64,000 bases of DNA from Bathynomus jamesi (taxonomy: Eukaryota; Arthropoda; Malacostraca; Isopoda; Cirolanidae): positions 527,001 to 591,000 of the forward strand of contig JAJOZX010000877.1 of the NCBI GenBank assembly GCA_023014485.1, written 5' to 3'. The notes under the pieces are model-generated. The model saw nothing but the letters and a program-made list of their open reading frames with translations. It made no database searches and was not told the origin of the DNA. The stretch's first letter is position 1. The number at the start of each line of letters is the position of its first letter. Position numbers and translations under genes: made by a program. Of this stretch, positions 54,753-64,000 are shown piece after piece.

Positions 54753-54794
54753 TCGACGCATTCAAAAGTGCATTCATGCCGCCGGAGAACATTT
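54667..54794. repeat. 64-bp perfect tandem duplication
   Basis: TCCATGTCTGCGAATCAGTT ... GGAGAACATT is repeated at 54667-54730 and 54731-54794. It adds codons and then shifts the transposase C terminus. Confidence 0.95.
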
Positions 54795-54972
54795 TGAGCA
54801 CTTGGCGTAGTTAATTAAATTTTATATGCAAACAACTCGCTATAACATTTTCATCACTTAGATTACTAATTTACCTTTCATTGGCAATTGCTATAACAAT
54901 ATATTGTTTGGTTTTTTTTAAATTATAAAATATATGATGCTATAAAGAGTATATAGTTTTTGTTGGGACACC

Positions 54973-54975
<3 letters not shown>

Positions 54976-55007
<32 letters not shown>
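54976..55007. repeat. (TA)n microsatellite between two mariners
   Basis: TA array shared by the right end of one mariner and the left end of the next. Confidence 0.97.
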
Positions 55008-55010
<3 letters not shown>

Positions 55011-56281
55011 GGTGTTTTAAAACTTTCTGTACAAATTGTAATGGGGGATAGGCAACACCAAGACAAACCCTTTTCGTCTATAAGTGTATGTCCGCTGACG
55101 TCACCATTCGGCGCGAGAGGGCGCCGCTGCAATTGGCTAAAAGGTAGGTGAAGTGGGCTAGACTCGCGCTTGCCGCGGGCATTCTTAAATCGGACGTAGT
55201 ACGCGTAACATGGAGCGCTTCACGACTGCTGAGATGGCTGACATGCATATGGTGTATGGGGCTGCCAATGGAAACGGAAGAGCTGCTGTGAGGTTGTACC
55301 GACAGCGCTTCCCAGACAGACGTGTGCCAAATCACCAAACGTTTGCGCATTTGCATCGGCGACTGCGAGAAACTGGAACATTCCATGCAAACATGCATGA
55401 CTGGTCGGGAGAGAAACGTGCGCACTCCTGACATGGAAGAAGAAATCCTACGGCGATTTGAGGACAATCCAAGCGCAAGCACGCGAGGTGTTGCACGTAT
55501 CCTCGGTGTGAACCACGACCTGGTCTGGAGAGTGTTGCACGAGCAGCAGTTACATCCGTTTCATCGTCAGAGAGTCCAGGCATTACAACCTCGGGATTAC
55601 CCTCTTCGTGTGGAATTCGCACGCTGGTTTCTGCAGCAGACAGCGGTGCAGCCTAATTTTCCGGCTTATGTGCTGTTCTCAGATGAGGCCTGTTTCACAC
55701 GTGAGGGTGTGTTTAACATGCACAATTCTCACGTGTGGGCGCACGCAAATCCACATGCTACACGGGTGTATGCTCATCAAGAACGGTTCGCCGTCAATGT
55801 TTGGGCGGGTATCGTCCATGGCAAGTTGATTGGGCCGTACCTGCTGCCTGCCCGACTCGACGTCAGGAGTGCGCACGTTTCTCTCCCGACCAGTGTCATG
55901 CATGTTTGCATGGAATGTTCCAGTTTCTCGCAGTCGCCGATGCAAATGCGCAAACGTTTGGTGGTTTGGCACACGTCTGTTTGGGAAGCGCTGTCGGTAC
56001 AACCTCACAGCAGCTCTTCCGTTTCCATTGGCAGCCCCATACACTATGCATGTCAGCCATCTCAGCGGTCGTGAAGCGCTCCATGTTACGCGTACTACGT
56101 CCGATTTAAGAATGCCCGCGGCAAGCGCGAGTCTAGCCCACTTCACCTTTTAGCCAATTGCAGCGGCGCCCTCTCGCGCCGAATGGTGACGTCAGCGGAC
56201 ATACACTTATAGACGAAAAGGGTTTGTCTTGGTGTTGCCTATCCCCATTACAATTTGTACAGAAAGTTTTAAAACACCCTG
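55008..56281. mobile_element. Foldback mariner with 425-bp arms
   Basis: The left arm 55008-55432 and right arm 55862-56281 are near-perfect reverse complements, each starting CAGGGTGTTTTAAAACTTTC and each carrying the 5' UTR and the first ~75 codons of the transposase. The unique centre (55433-55861) continues the coding sequence only past the first catalytic Asp. The true 3' half has been replaced by an inverted 5' half. Confidence 0.93.
55210..55860 (+). pseudogene. mariner transposase, N-terminal half only
   Basis: The ATG at 55210 reads [40 protein letters not shown], then a shift near 55400 into [53 protein letters not shown] and [15 protein letters not shown] (first Asp). It breaks off at [16 protein letters not shown] into the inverted arm. 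The second and third catalytic residues are absent. Related to 43743-44809. Confidence 0.86.
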
Positions 56282-56298
56282 TATATACATATATATAT

Positions 56299-56350
<52 letters not shown>
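56282..56350. repeat. (TA)n microsatellite
   Basis: TA array. Confidence 0.97.
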
Positions 56351-56352
<2 letters not shown>

Positions 56353-56438
56353 ACACAGAACTCACCACGTGGAGGTAGCTGCACATCGAGTTCCAGCCAA
56401 GCCCATCCCAACCACCCAACCTTATTTTGGACTTTTGT

Positions 56439-58606
56439 CTAAGTCTTATTCCTTTTCCTGCTTATCGAACTATGTTGTAATTTTGTATTGAAAAATGGCA
56501 TAATGTTTCTTGATTCCAATCTCACTCGAATGAATCCATCCCTTCGTTCTTTTCCACAAACTGTAGCTGCTGCTTCTGTTATTAGCTTAATACATCTTCC
56601 TACGGCCTGTGTGACATGGCATCCTAAATATGCCTCCAAAATCTGACTGTTTGGAAGCGAGCTCTCTCAATTCATTCTCCTTTAATTGCTGCAAAGGCGG
56701 AGGACTTAATCGCCCTTCTTCTTTCCAGTTAATAAGATCAACGTATTCTTTTGCTCCAAAGTTGAGCCTTGGTATTGTAAACTTTCAGATTTCCTTTTGT
56801 GTTTTGCTTCTTGCAAGCTAATCCTTCGAATTGCAATCTCTCTTATGTGCTCCTGATCACCGGTGATCATGGAGAGCAATAGGTTTTCTGGGTGAGCAAA
56901 ATAAGCGTTGCGTTGTATTGAAGAATCCACAACGTTTCTCAGCTCAAGTGGAAGGTATCTTGAGCTTGAAATGGTTTCCCAGACATGTCTTCCTCCTTCT
57001 GTGCATGAAGATTTTGACTTAATGGTAAACCACATTGGAGCATGTTGCTAATGCACGAAGGTTCTCTGACGGTTTATCTTTAGCAATGTATAAGCGTAGA
57101 ATTCGATGTGCTGTAGTTATCTACCTTGCATGAGATAAAGTTCCTGGATTTTTTGTAGACAAATCCTAAGAGCATTTACCTGAGCACACAGCTTTACAGA
57201 TTTCAAGCAAATTCTTCTGGTCCGTACTTAAGTCTTCATTTGCTATGTATATATCAGCTTCAATTTTATCAAACCCTGCATCTGGAAATTGTTCACAATT
57301 TTTCAGTGTTTTGCCAATTGTTCCAAAGAAGGTATCAGGTCCTGTTGTGCTCCCATCAATGTGATATATAACATGTGGCGAAGTGGAAGTTCGTTAGCGT
57401 GCAATTAACATATTAGCCACTGCAAAGGTCTACCTAATGCCAATTCTAAGAGGCTAATAATTCCATTATGCCTTCCTGTGTTTACAGGAGTTCCATCACA
57501 TCCAATAGCCATCAGTTCATCAATGTTTTGAACATTTTCTGATAAAAACTGAATTAACGAATTTTTAATACCATAAGCAGTACCAGAGACAGGTGCAATA
57601 TGACCAACATAGCAAGACCCTGGTTCTCTTACTAAGGTTATGTGTTCTTCAATGACCGACTTGTAATAATATTTTTTGCCTTGCTTGATATGACATTTAG
57701 TTTTATCTTTTCTTCCATCAAAATATAGAGCTTTTAAGTATTCCTCGTTATCTTCTTGTTGCATTTTATGCCGTATTTTCGTCCTTTCTTTTCTAAGTTA
57801 TAATTTTACTCCTGTCCTGTCAATTACGAGGGAGGTATCCTCATTTCCTATTAGACCAACATCTTGCAGGGCAGAAGATGACAAAGATGCACCTTCCCGG
57901 TCAGATATGCCGTATCTCTCACAAACTTGTGCAACATTTCCTAAATTAACTCTCATTTGTTGATGCGAGTTAGACGGTCTAGCATCATCAACAGCTCTTG
58001 TTTGGGTCGGGTTCGATTCTTTCCCTGAGCAAGCTGAAATGTCACCCTCCGAATCAGAAGAATCAAGGCCTAGGCCTACAGCATCACATTAGTTGAAATG
58101 CTTTTGCTAATTCGAGAAAGTTCCACTTCTTTTCTATCTCCTCTTTGATTAAAGAAATTTTTGCTCAATGCGAGGAACCTTTTTAGTTTTATCACAGTGA
58201 CGTGAATCAAACTCACATTTGCAGCTAGCAATATCGAATAAATTTTTAGCTTTTTCTCTGAACAACTGTAATTTGTTTGGATAATTTGGGTTTCCTTTTC
58301 TTCCTTTGTATGGCTTTATCAACACCATATATTTATTATGATAGGAGCGAATAAGCTGCAAAACTCTTTTGTGAGAAACTTGGAATTGAGGCCTTTACCC
58401 AAATATTTTCAATATCTAAAGTGACTCTCTGATACGTCAGAGACTGCAGGATCTTTGTTATTATTAGTGAACTTTATGTCAGCTCTTACCCATAAATAAT
58501 GTCTAAACATTTCTTCATAGGTTGGAAGCCTATTGCTATTTAGTTCTTTAGCAGCGCCAAAAACTGGGTATATACTATACTGCCTTGTCTTTACTTTTTT
58601 ATCCAT
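56439..58606 (-). pseudogene. Transposase of element #4, many lesions
   Basis: The start at 58606 (MDKKVKTRQYSIYPVFGAAK) is followed, after shifts, by MQLIRSYHNKYMVLIKPYK, a Cys cluster (IASCKCEFDSRHCDKTKK), VPRIEQKFL, a region near 57950 with RYGISDREGAS-type residues, LYFDGRKDKTKC (Asp), EEHITLVREPGSCY, APVSGTAYG, AIGCDGTPVNTG (Asp) and LLELALGRPLQWLIC. Farther on: SSRYLPLELRNVVDSSIQRN, a VTQAVGRCIKLI end (Glu position replaced by Gly) and DGFIRVRLESRNIMPF. More decayed than #2 and #3. Confidence 0.8.
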
Positions 58607-58647
58607 TTTAATATTTCTGAAAAAATAGAATTAGTGTAATTAAATCA

Positions 58648-58862
58648 GGATCAAGTAAAGATAAGCACCTCCAGCCTTCTTTAATTAGCCTTATAAGGCT
58701 AACTAACGAAAATATCACGACCTAACCCAACCAATCGTCAAGGGCGTACAGTTGACTTAACGATTGGTTAGGTTAGGTCGTGATATTTTCGTTAGTTAGC
58801 CTTATAAGGCTAATTAAAGAAGGCTGGGGGTGCTTATCTTTACTTGATCCTTAAAGGATCAA
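58648..58862. mobile_element. Foldback MITE with 13-bp direct flanking repeats
   Basis: GGATCAAGTAAAGATAAGCA opens an arm that is reverse-complemented at 58800-58850, with CCTTATAAGGC and GATATTTTCGTTAG in both arms. The core (GGGCGTACAGTTGAC, GGTTAGGTTAGG) resembles the core of the MITE at 11731-12304. A terminal hairpin (CTTGATCC TTAA GGATCAAG type) ends it. GTAATTAAATCAG flanks it at 58636 and 58863. Confidence 0.78.
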
Positions 58863-59154
58863 GTAATTAAATCAGAGAATTATAAGAAATAAATATTTAT
58901 GCATGCAAAAACGGTTAAGTAGTTATACTAATAGGCTAAGCTAAACTGTAACACATCTCGTCACTACACGCACTTTAGGAAGACTGAGTGACTGAGGCTC
59001 AAAATGTGACGGTTTTTCAAGGTCATTGGGGAGCCTCTTACTGAAAAAGCAACTAGTTCAAATTTGGTGGACATTTAAATTAGCGTCATTTATAAATTTT
59101 CCTAGGTATTCCAAATTAATATTCTAAAATTCATATTTTCGCTCCATATATACA

Positions 59155-59216
<62 letters not shown>
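59155..59216. repeat. (TA)n microsatellite
   Basis: TA array. Confidence 0.97.
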
Positions 59217-59217
<1 letters not shown>

Positions 59218-59218
<1 letters not shown>

Positions 59219-59470
59219 TAAAGAACGACGCTTGTATAGAAGACATTCCGCGCAAGATGAGGAGGGAGAACGAACAAATGAAAAAATGAGGTAACCACCC
59301 GGGAATCGAACCCGGGATCTTCCGATTGCCGGTCAGATATGATAACCATTACACCATGGGCCTCACTCGATCAGAAGTCGTAATTCTCCTACATACGCGC
59401 AGAAACCAATGCCCCGAGGGGGGCACCTCCCGCATGCCGCACATATATACATTGGTTTCTGCGCGTATGT
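59218..59470 (-). repeat. tRNA-like SINE unit, left arm of a split foldback
   Basis: AAGAACGACGCTTGTATAGA, the tRNA-like core (59291-59364, minus) and CTACATACGCGCAGAAACC, then GGTTTCTGCGCGTATGTAG inverted again at the edge of the MULE. Its partner arm is at 61485-61735. Confidence 0.82.
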
Positions 59471-59759
59471 AGGGACAACTAATCGCCGCCGACTCATCGC
59501 CGCCTATTCATCGCCGCCAATTCAGCGCCGACCCAATTCATCGCCGAACCAACTCATCGCCCCAACTAACTTACCTTAAAAATTGAAATTCATAGAGGTT
59601 AAAGAGGAAGAACCTTTTATTAAAAAATGGAATTAAATGGAATTGAAAAACACCTTTATTCAAAATAATAAAATAAAAAATAAAATGCTTATTACTAAAA
59701 AAATATTATTATACAGAAAAAAATAGAAAACGAAAATGCTTATTTTAAGTTATGGGAAA

Positions 59760-61143
59760 TACACGTAGATATTCAATAAGGGTCCTTTGAGCAAAATTTC
59801 TGACTATTCTGAGAATTCTTTCATCGATGTCACATTATTTTTTCAACTTGGCCGGTGGTGCATTGCCAGCTACGAGCGACTCTAAATAAGTGTCTCGACC
59901 TTTTTGAATTTTTTTTAGTCCTGTAATAAACTTCCAAATTGTTGGATGATCCATCTCTAATTCCATGTGGAGCCTTCGATTTGCTGCTTCTGCATGGTTG
60001 TTTGTTTTATCTTCATTATTTAAAGTGAGTGCGAAAATATAAATTCCACATTTCCGATGGGAAGAGAGGGGTACGTCTGTTATTTGCGCGTCTATTTAAC
60101 CGACTTATATAATTGTCTTCGAGCCAATTCAAAATTGGGATATGTTCTGCTGATAATTCGTCAGCCAAGGTATCAATATAGGAATCTATATGTTCAATAG
60201 CTACAAATGCTAGGGCTAGTATCATTTTGACTTGTAACGAAAAGTTGCTGTCATTATTGTAACGAGCATTTAGACCCAAAGCAGCAATATGCTTTTGCAT
60301 ATTCTGACTAAGGTGAAAGAAGCACCCTTTTAATTCTACGTTTGGAAATATTTCTTTGATTGCACTAAATGCTGAGAGCTCAAAATCACATACAATCGAT
60401 TTCGGGTTTATAGCGGACTCAATTTCTTTGATCATTTTAAATAGCCTTGAATATGTAACTTTCTGTTTGTTTGGTAAAAGAGCATAAATTATTGGGATCA
60501 CCCCACCAAGTTTTTGAGCAAGTACAATATACACTTGCGAAAATAACTTTGGAGCTATCTTAAATGTTCCATCTACATACCAAACTTCTGATGAAACCAG
60601 CTGCTGCAGCCAGCTTTTCCTTCCAAATAGCAAGATTCTGTCTTTTCCGGGACCGCTATCTTTTAATAAGAAATCTTCTTGTGAGTTTGGACTTGTTTCG
60701 TAGGTCGTATATTCATCGGGGATTGCCAATTGATGAAGGTCAATTGGGTCTGGCGGAGGGACACTAATTTCATTCCGTTTCCGTCGAATAGTTTTTAGCA
60801 GTGCAGACGAACCTGGTAGCGAACCTTGTACCGGTTGGGAAACACTGGCCAAAACTTCATTAATTACTACACTTGGGTTTTCCATTGATTCTTCAGCCCG
60901 GCTTTTAATTTTTGTAGTCACCTTTGCCACTTCTACTCTTATTGGTGAAGAGTCATGGGTGTCAGTATTTATGAATTTAACTACGGCACCAAATTTTGTG
61001 TGAATTCTTGCTTTACATCTGCCGAGTTGTTCACAGCGCCAAAACATTAAGTCACTGTCGGCTTTACTAAATTTATCAAAAATAAACAAATAGCCATTAT
61101 GTGAAAACTTCTCTTTGCCTCGCTGGCTTAAAACACGCTCCAT
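59760..61143 (-). pseudogene. MULE transposase with FLYWCH zinc finger (one frameshift)
   Basis: The ATG at 61143 gives MERVLSQRGKEKFSHNGYLF, then FWRCEQLGRCKARI, a FLYWCH-type finger. After a linker of about 100 residues the MULE core reads WYVDGTFKIAPKLFSQ (Asp), IPIIYALLPNK, SIVCDFELSAFSAI (Asp), LKGCFFHLSQNMQKH (C-x2-H) and LNWLEDNYI. At 60016 the frame ends, but a one-base shift restores NNHAEAANRRLHMELEM, which supplies the catalytic Glu, and the protein ends at a stop near 59850. So the D-D-E triad is complete save for one shift. Mutator-like elements move by cut and paste. Confidence 0.87.
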
Positions 61144-61254
61144 TGTGAAGGGCTTAATTGAAAAATTTAAACTGTCGAAGCTTAAACAGCTATGAGTAAA
61201 TGATACGAACTGAAGTTGCCAGCGTCGAAGGTTAATAAGAACTAAAGTTGCCAG

Positions 61255-61484
61255 GTTTAAGTTGGCGATTGGTTGGTTTGGTAATTAGTTGGTTTGTAAT
61301 TTGGTAATTTAGGTCGGTAATTAGTTGGTTTGGCGATGAGTTGGTTCGGTGATAAGTTGGTTCGGCGATAAGTTGGTTCGGCGATGAGTTGGTTCGGCGA
61401 TGAGTTGGCGGCGATGAATCGGCGGCGATGAGTAAGCGGCGATGAATCGGCGGCGATGAGTAAGCGGCGATGAGTCGTACTAGA
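61255..61484. repeat. Tandem 16-bp GGCGATGAGTTGGTTC array (MULE right end)
   Basis: Units with GGCGATGAGTTGGTTC, GTTGGTTTGGTAATTA and GGCGATGAATCGGC variants follow one another, a typical expanded MULE terminus. Confidence 0.85.
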
Positions 61485-61735
61485 CGCCCCCCTCGGGGCA
61501 TTGGTTTCTGCTCGTATGTAGGAGAATTACGACTTCTGATCGAGTGAGGCCCATGGTATAATGGTTATCATATCTGACCGGCAATCGGAAGATCCCGGGT
61601 TCGATTCCCGGGTGGTTACCTCATTTTTTCATTTGTTCGTTCTCCCTCCTCATCTTGCGCGGAATGTCTTCTATACAAGCGTCGTTCTTTACGTTAATTA
61701 TACTGCGTGTTCTTTGCAGTTGAAAATGTATATAT
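61485..61735 (+). repeat. tRNA-like SINE unit, right arm of the split foldback
   Basis: The cleanest copy of the unit: CCCTCGGGGCATTGGTTTCT, TGGTATAATGGTTATCA (box A-like), T arm CCGGG-TTCGATT-CCCGG (core 61547-61622), tail GTCGTTCTTTACGTTAATTA, then (TA)n at 61731-61742. Confidence 0.85.
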
Positions 61736-61875
61736 ATATATATGCCAAGATTTTGTAGATAACTAAGCCATTTTTGGGTCCTTACTGTAAACCTTTATTA
61801 CAGTGAATTAAAGATGTACTAAATCAATTAGTTTTATCATGATAGGCAGTAAATATATATATATATAATTTTGGT

Positions 61876-62110
61876 AACTTGGCTTGCTTGTTCGCCCGAT
61901 CTAACCCCACTTCACTTCTTTCTCTGCGGCTATGTCAAAAATGAAGTTTTTGTTTCAACAATGGCAACAACTTTGGAACATTTAAAGGAAACGATACGTG
62001 AGGCTGTTAGAAAAGTTTAGTATGATATGCTACAAAATGTATGGAGGGAAATAGAATACCGCTTTGATGTCTGCAGAGCCTCAAAAGAAGATCACATTGA
62101 ACTTCAATAG
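61876..62110 (+). pseudogene. mariner transposase, C-terminal fragment
   Basis: WLACSPDLTPLHFFLCGYVK (third acidic position is His), NEVFVSTMATTLEHLKETI, then RREIEYRFDVCRASKEDHIE-like residues and LQ stop. One TAG interrupts after VRKV. It starts at a TA run (61855-61869), so the front part was lost there. Confidence 0.78.
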
Positions 62111-62149
62111 CTTACAAATAAACCTTTTTGAGTTCTTCTTTATTTGTAT

Positions 62150-62900
62150 ATCTTGCTTTTCGGTGAGGATTTGTTAGTTTTTCGTAATAAATGTTTAAAA
62201 TCGGGAAGATCATTCGTAATCACCCGTTATATATTGTACAGTATAAACGTCAATAATAATGTAAAAAGAAACGGGGGAGCGGTGACTCTGCTGTGGGGGA
62301 ACAGAGTCAAGAGTCACTGAGCGACCGAACAGCTGCTCGCTGACTCAGTCAGATTCCGGCGCAGACTGAAAATACCGGAAGCCTAACACGGTGTATATAT
62401 AACTACAGTGTGGTCATACCTACGACATGACATCCATCTATCTTGCTTGCTTCGCTCAAACTCCGTCAACTCAGAGCTTACGATGGCAAAATGGCATCGA
62501 CTCAAGAGCATCGGAGTCCCCTGGGACGGGGACAGTAGTATGACCGCATAATTGGAGAGTGTAAGAATTTTGCAATGTTGATAAATGTTGAAAGGGGGAG
62601 GGGGAATGTTGCAAGGGGTATACAACAAAAGGGGAGGGGGTTGTGCAGTGAAGGGGCAGGGGGTTATGCAACAAATCAATGCTGAAAAGGGAGAGGGAGG
62701 GATCTTCGGGGGTAGAAGGGAGGATGACCTCCCTTAAAGGGGGAACCTTAACCTAAGAGAGGGAGAGAAAGGAGAAATAAGAGGGGTGTTCGCCTGGCTC
62801 CAGCCAGACGCATAATGAGAGTTCATCCGAGCGCCCGCTGTCTTATAAGGTGTAATTCCGCCAGTTGGCTTAATCCGCCAGTTAGATTAGAAGGCTTCTT
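62150..62900. other. Unassigned, no gene seen
   Basis: Contains a GA/GGGG-rich section at 62580-62780 (AAGGGGGAGGGGGAATG, AAGGGGCAGGGGG) with imperfect short repeats, and CTGGCTCCAGCCAG, a 14-base palindrome, at about 62796. No frame is credible. Confidence 0.45.
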
Positions 62901-62904
62901 AGAA

Positions 62905-63162
62905 GCCGTAAATGGATTGTTCAGGTGTACATTATTAGGGTTGAGTTGTCAGATTGCGCTATTTATTTAATTAAAGCATATATTATTGACAGTTGGCTTA
63001 GAAATCGGTCAGTCGGTTTAGAACGCATAATCTGGCGTAAATGGCTTCTTCAGGTGTACATCATTAGGGCTGAGTTGTCAGATAGCGCTATTTATTTAGT
63101 TAATGCATATATTCTTGACAGTTGGCTTAGAAATCCGTCAGTCGGTTTAGAAGGCGTAACCA
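62905..63162. repeat. Two tandem units of about 129 bp
   Basis: CGTAAATGGMTTSTTCAGGTG, TTGAGTTGTCAGATWGCGC and GACAGTTGGCTTAGAAATC appear in each unit (TCAGGTGTAC at 62921 and 63050). A third, partial unit may precede (CCAGTTGGCTTAATCCGCC). Confidence 0.9.
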
Positions 63163-63164
63163 GC

Positions 63165-63537
63165 CATTTGGTTAAATATAATTAAATAAATATAATTAAA
63201 TATAATTAATAATAATATCATTTTTATATACAACCAAAAGAATTAAATAAAATACCATTACATAATTAAATAATAATATCGTTTATATATAAAGCCAAAA
63301 GAATTAAATAAAATACCATTACATCATTCTGTTTATTTAGACGAATTATTGGAATCAATTTCACGAAATATATAGAAAATAAATATACAATAGTTCATTC
63401 TATACAAACGATGGAATATACATGATAAAAAAAATAATAATAGTAAAGAAATACGAACGAAGAACATAAAATCAAAAAATAATAATATAAGAAATAAAAA
63501 ACGTTGGAATATAATCATCAAAAAAATAGTACAGGAG

Positions 63538-63540
<3 letters not shown>
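63165..63540. other. AT-rich, no gene seen
   Basis: Near-duplicate AATTAAATAAAATACCATTA words at 63240 and 63302, otherwise A+T-rich. Confidence 0.5.

Positions 63541-63587
<47 letters not shown>
63540..63587. repeat. (TA)n microsatellite
   Basis: TA array. Confidence 0.97.
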
Positions 63588-63592
<5 letters not shown>

Positions 63593-63696
63593 ATTATATT
63601 AAATAATTAAATATATTGAAAATAAATATACATCAAAATACCTTCACTTTGTTCTACTGCGCAAAACACTAAACTCATACGTAATCGAGTCTACAG

Positions 63697-63864
63697 TCAC
63701 ATCATTATTGCTTTGACTTCGCAGTAAATACGATTTAACATTATTTCACCGCTCAAGTTATAGGGATACCTATACTCTATGTAAATGGCCTTCATATCGT
63801 TCAGTACTATTTTTGTGCCCACTTTACACTCGGTTGGCAAGTTATCTTTAACTAGAACTACCAT
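63697..63864 (-). CDS. Small unknown open frame (55 aa)
   Basis: The minus-strand ATG at 63864 opens MVVLVKDNLPTECKVGTKIV followed by LNDMKAIYIEYRYPYNLSG and ends TGA at 63697. Its composition is protein-like (balanced charge, no low-complexity) in an otherwise AT-rich area, but it is short and I do not recognise it. It could be the end of an exon or of an element extending right of the window. Confidence 0.3.
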   Translation of the reverse strand: MVVLVKDNLPTECKVGTKIVLNDMKAIYIEYRYPYNLSGEIMLNRIYCEVKAIMM

Positions 63865-64000
63865 GAATTCTGTTTACCTAGAAAGACCTTGCGGTCAATT
63901 TTGACCGCTAAGCAGGATTTTTTTACGTATTATTTTTTATTTATTTTTATTTATTTATTTTTATTATTTATACTCATTTTAATTTATTTTTTATTTTTAT

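Larger units (their letters stand above)
53312..54975 (+). mobile_element. mariner with rearranged left end (DD41 spacing)
   Basis: The right end TGTTGGGACACCCTG is normal. The left end (53312-53524) is an inverted copy of about 212 bp of the right end, including the last codons of the transposase and excluding the terminal CAGGGTGTCC. The transposase lies at 53678-54752. A 64-bp tandem duplication sits at 54667-54794. Confidence 0.85.
56432..59142 (-). mobile_element. DNA transposon #4 (TAGGGTGG family), ends eroded
   Basis: The right end reads, on the minus strand, ATGGAGCGAAAATATGAATT, matching bases 5-19 of the #2 terminus (GTGGAGCGAAAAATA), and is cut by a TA array at 59143-59216. The left end was not found near 56432. 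It encodes a transposase homologous to #2 and #3 and carries a foldback MITE (58648-58862) in its leader. Confidence 0.75.
59471..61484 (-). mobile_element. MULE transposon with tandem-repeat termini
   Basis: Left terminus 59471-59575 and right terminus 61255-61484 are inverted and built of repeated units (ATCGCCGCC, and on the right GGCGATGAGTTGGTTC repeated at least five times). It is inserted in the middle of a SINE foldback. It encodes a FLYWCH-MULE transposase on the minus strand (61143-59830). No clean duplication could be read at the borders. Confidence 0.82.

Noticed and set aside
61547..61622. Functional tRNA-Ala gene
   Set aside because: The T arm and an anticodon stem are fine, but position 33 is C, acceptor strands do not pair and the sequence recurs inside a larger repeat, so it is tRNA-derived.
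62905..63162. CRISPR-like array or satellite
   Set aside because: Only two (perhaps three) 129-bp units and no spacer structure; a simple tandem duplication.

Overview
The window is eukaryotic and arthropod-like, most plausibly a decapod crustacean. The evidence is the content and style of the DNA: dense (TA)n, (CA)n and (GA)n microsatellites, GT-AG introns, a TTAGG-type (arthropod telomere) repeat patch at 32935-32991, and several arthropod-type mobile elements (CR1 and Jockey retroposons, Penelope-like elements, many mariner/Tc1 relatives). The species call is inference; the arthropod call is fairly safe. I recognise no host gene. Essentially every coding signal belongs to a transposable element, most of them broken and many nested.

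Layout. 1-7650: a CR1/Jockey-group non-LTR retroposon (element A) whose first open frame joins CCCH zinc fingers to the start of its endonuclease. It is split at its reverse transcriptase by DNA transposon #1 (3047-6460), which carries an intact intron-containing transposase and is flanked by a 9-bp target duplication. 7655-10570: a second, 5'-truncated relative (element B). 10599-18000: a minus-strand mariner relic split by a 6.3-kb TIR element (11294-17554). That element itself holds a palindromic MITE with a hAT MITE inside it, an unclassified transposase relic, a Tc1 end and a Jockey fragment. 18044-19580: a long-armed inverted repeat with a piggyBac relic inside. 20010-22552: two Penelope-like copies in inverted arrangement. 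22606-25165: CR1 fragments. 25363-28369: an Academ-like transposon with an XPG-type nuclease and a terminal CXC cysteine domain. 28663-32101: DNA transposon #2, related to #1. 32243-32650: a tRNA-like sequence and a 5S rRNA-derived SINE. 33725-34650: a non-LTR fragment. 34718-37830: DNA transposon #3. 37831-46700: mariner, Tc1 and hAT elements, a palindromic MITE and a tRNA-like foldback repeat. 47000-51700: the most complete CR1 (minus strand) with a PHD/esterase ORF1, endonuclease and reverse transcriptase. 52239-56281: mariners, two of them rearranged into foldbacks. 56432-59142: DNA transposon #4. 59218-61735: a tRNA-like foldback split by a MULE with tandem-repeat termini. 61876-64000: a mariner end, tandem repeats and AT-rich sequence.

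The candidate for an under-described system is the set #1-#4 plus the MITE at 40208-40798. All encode, or are mobilised by, one transposase type with a conserved D...D...C-x2-H...E arrangement. Their ends begin TAGGGTGG or TAGG/TAGCCCTG, and they leave 8- to 9-bp target duplications. I cannot place them in a named superfamily from sequence alone. Copy #1 looks intact and is therefore the youngest and the best one to study. Secondary points of interest are the CCCH-endonuclease fusion, the Academ-like nuclease/CXC element, the hammerhead-like motif at the Penelope ends, and repeated conversion of mariner and SINE units into near-perfect foldbacks.
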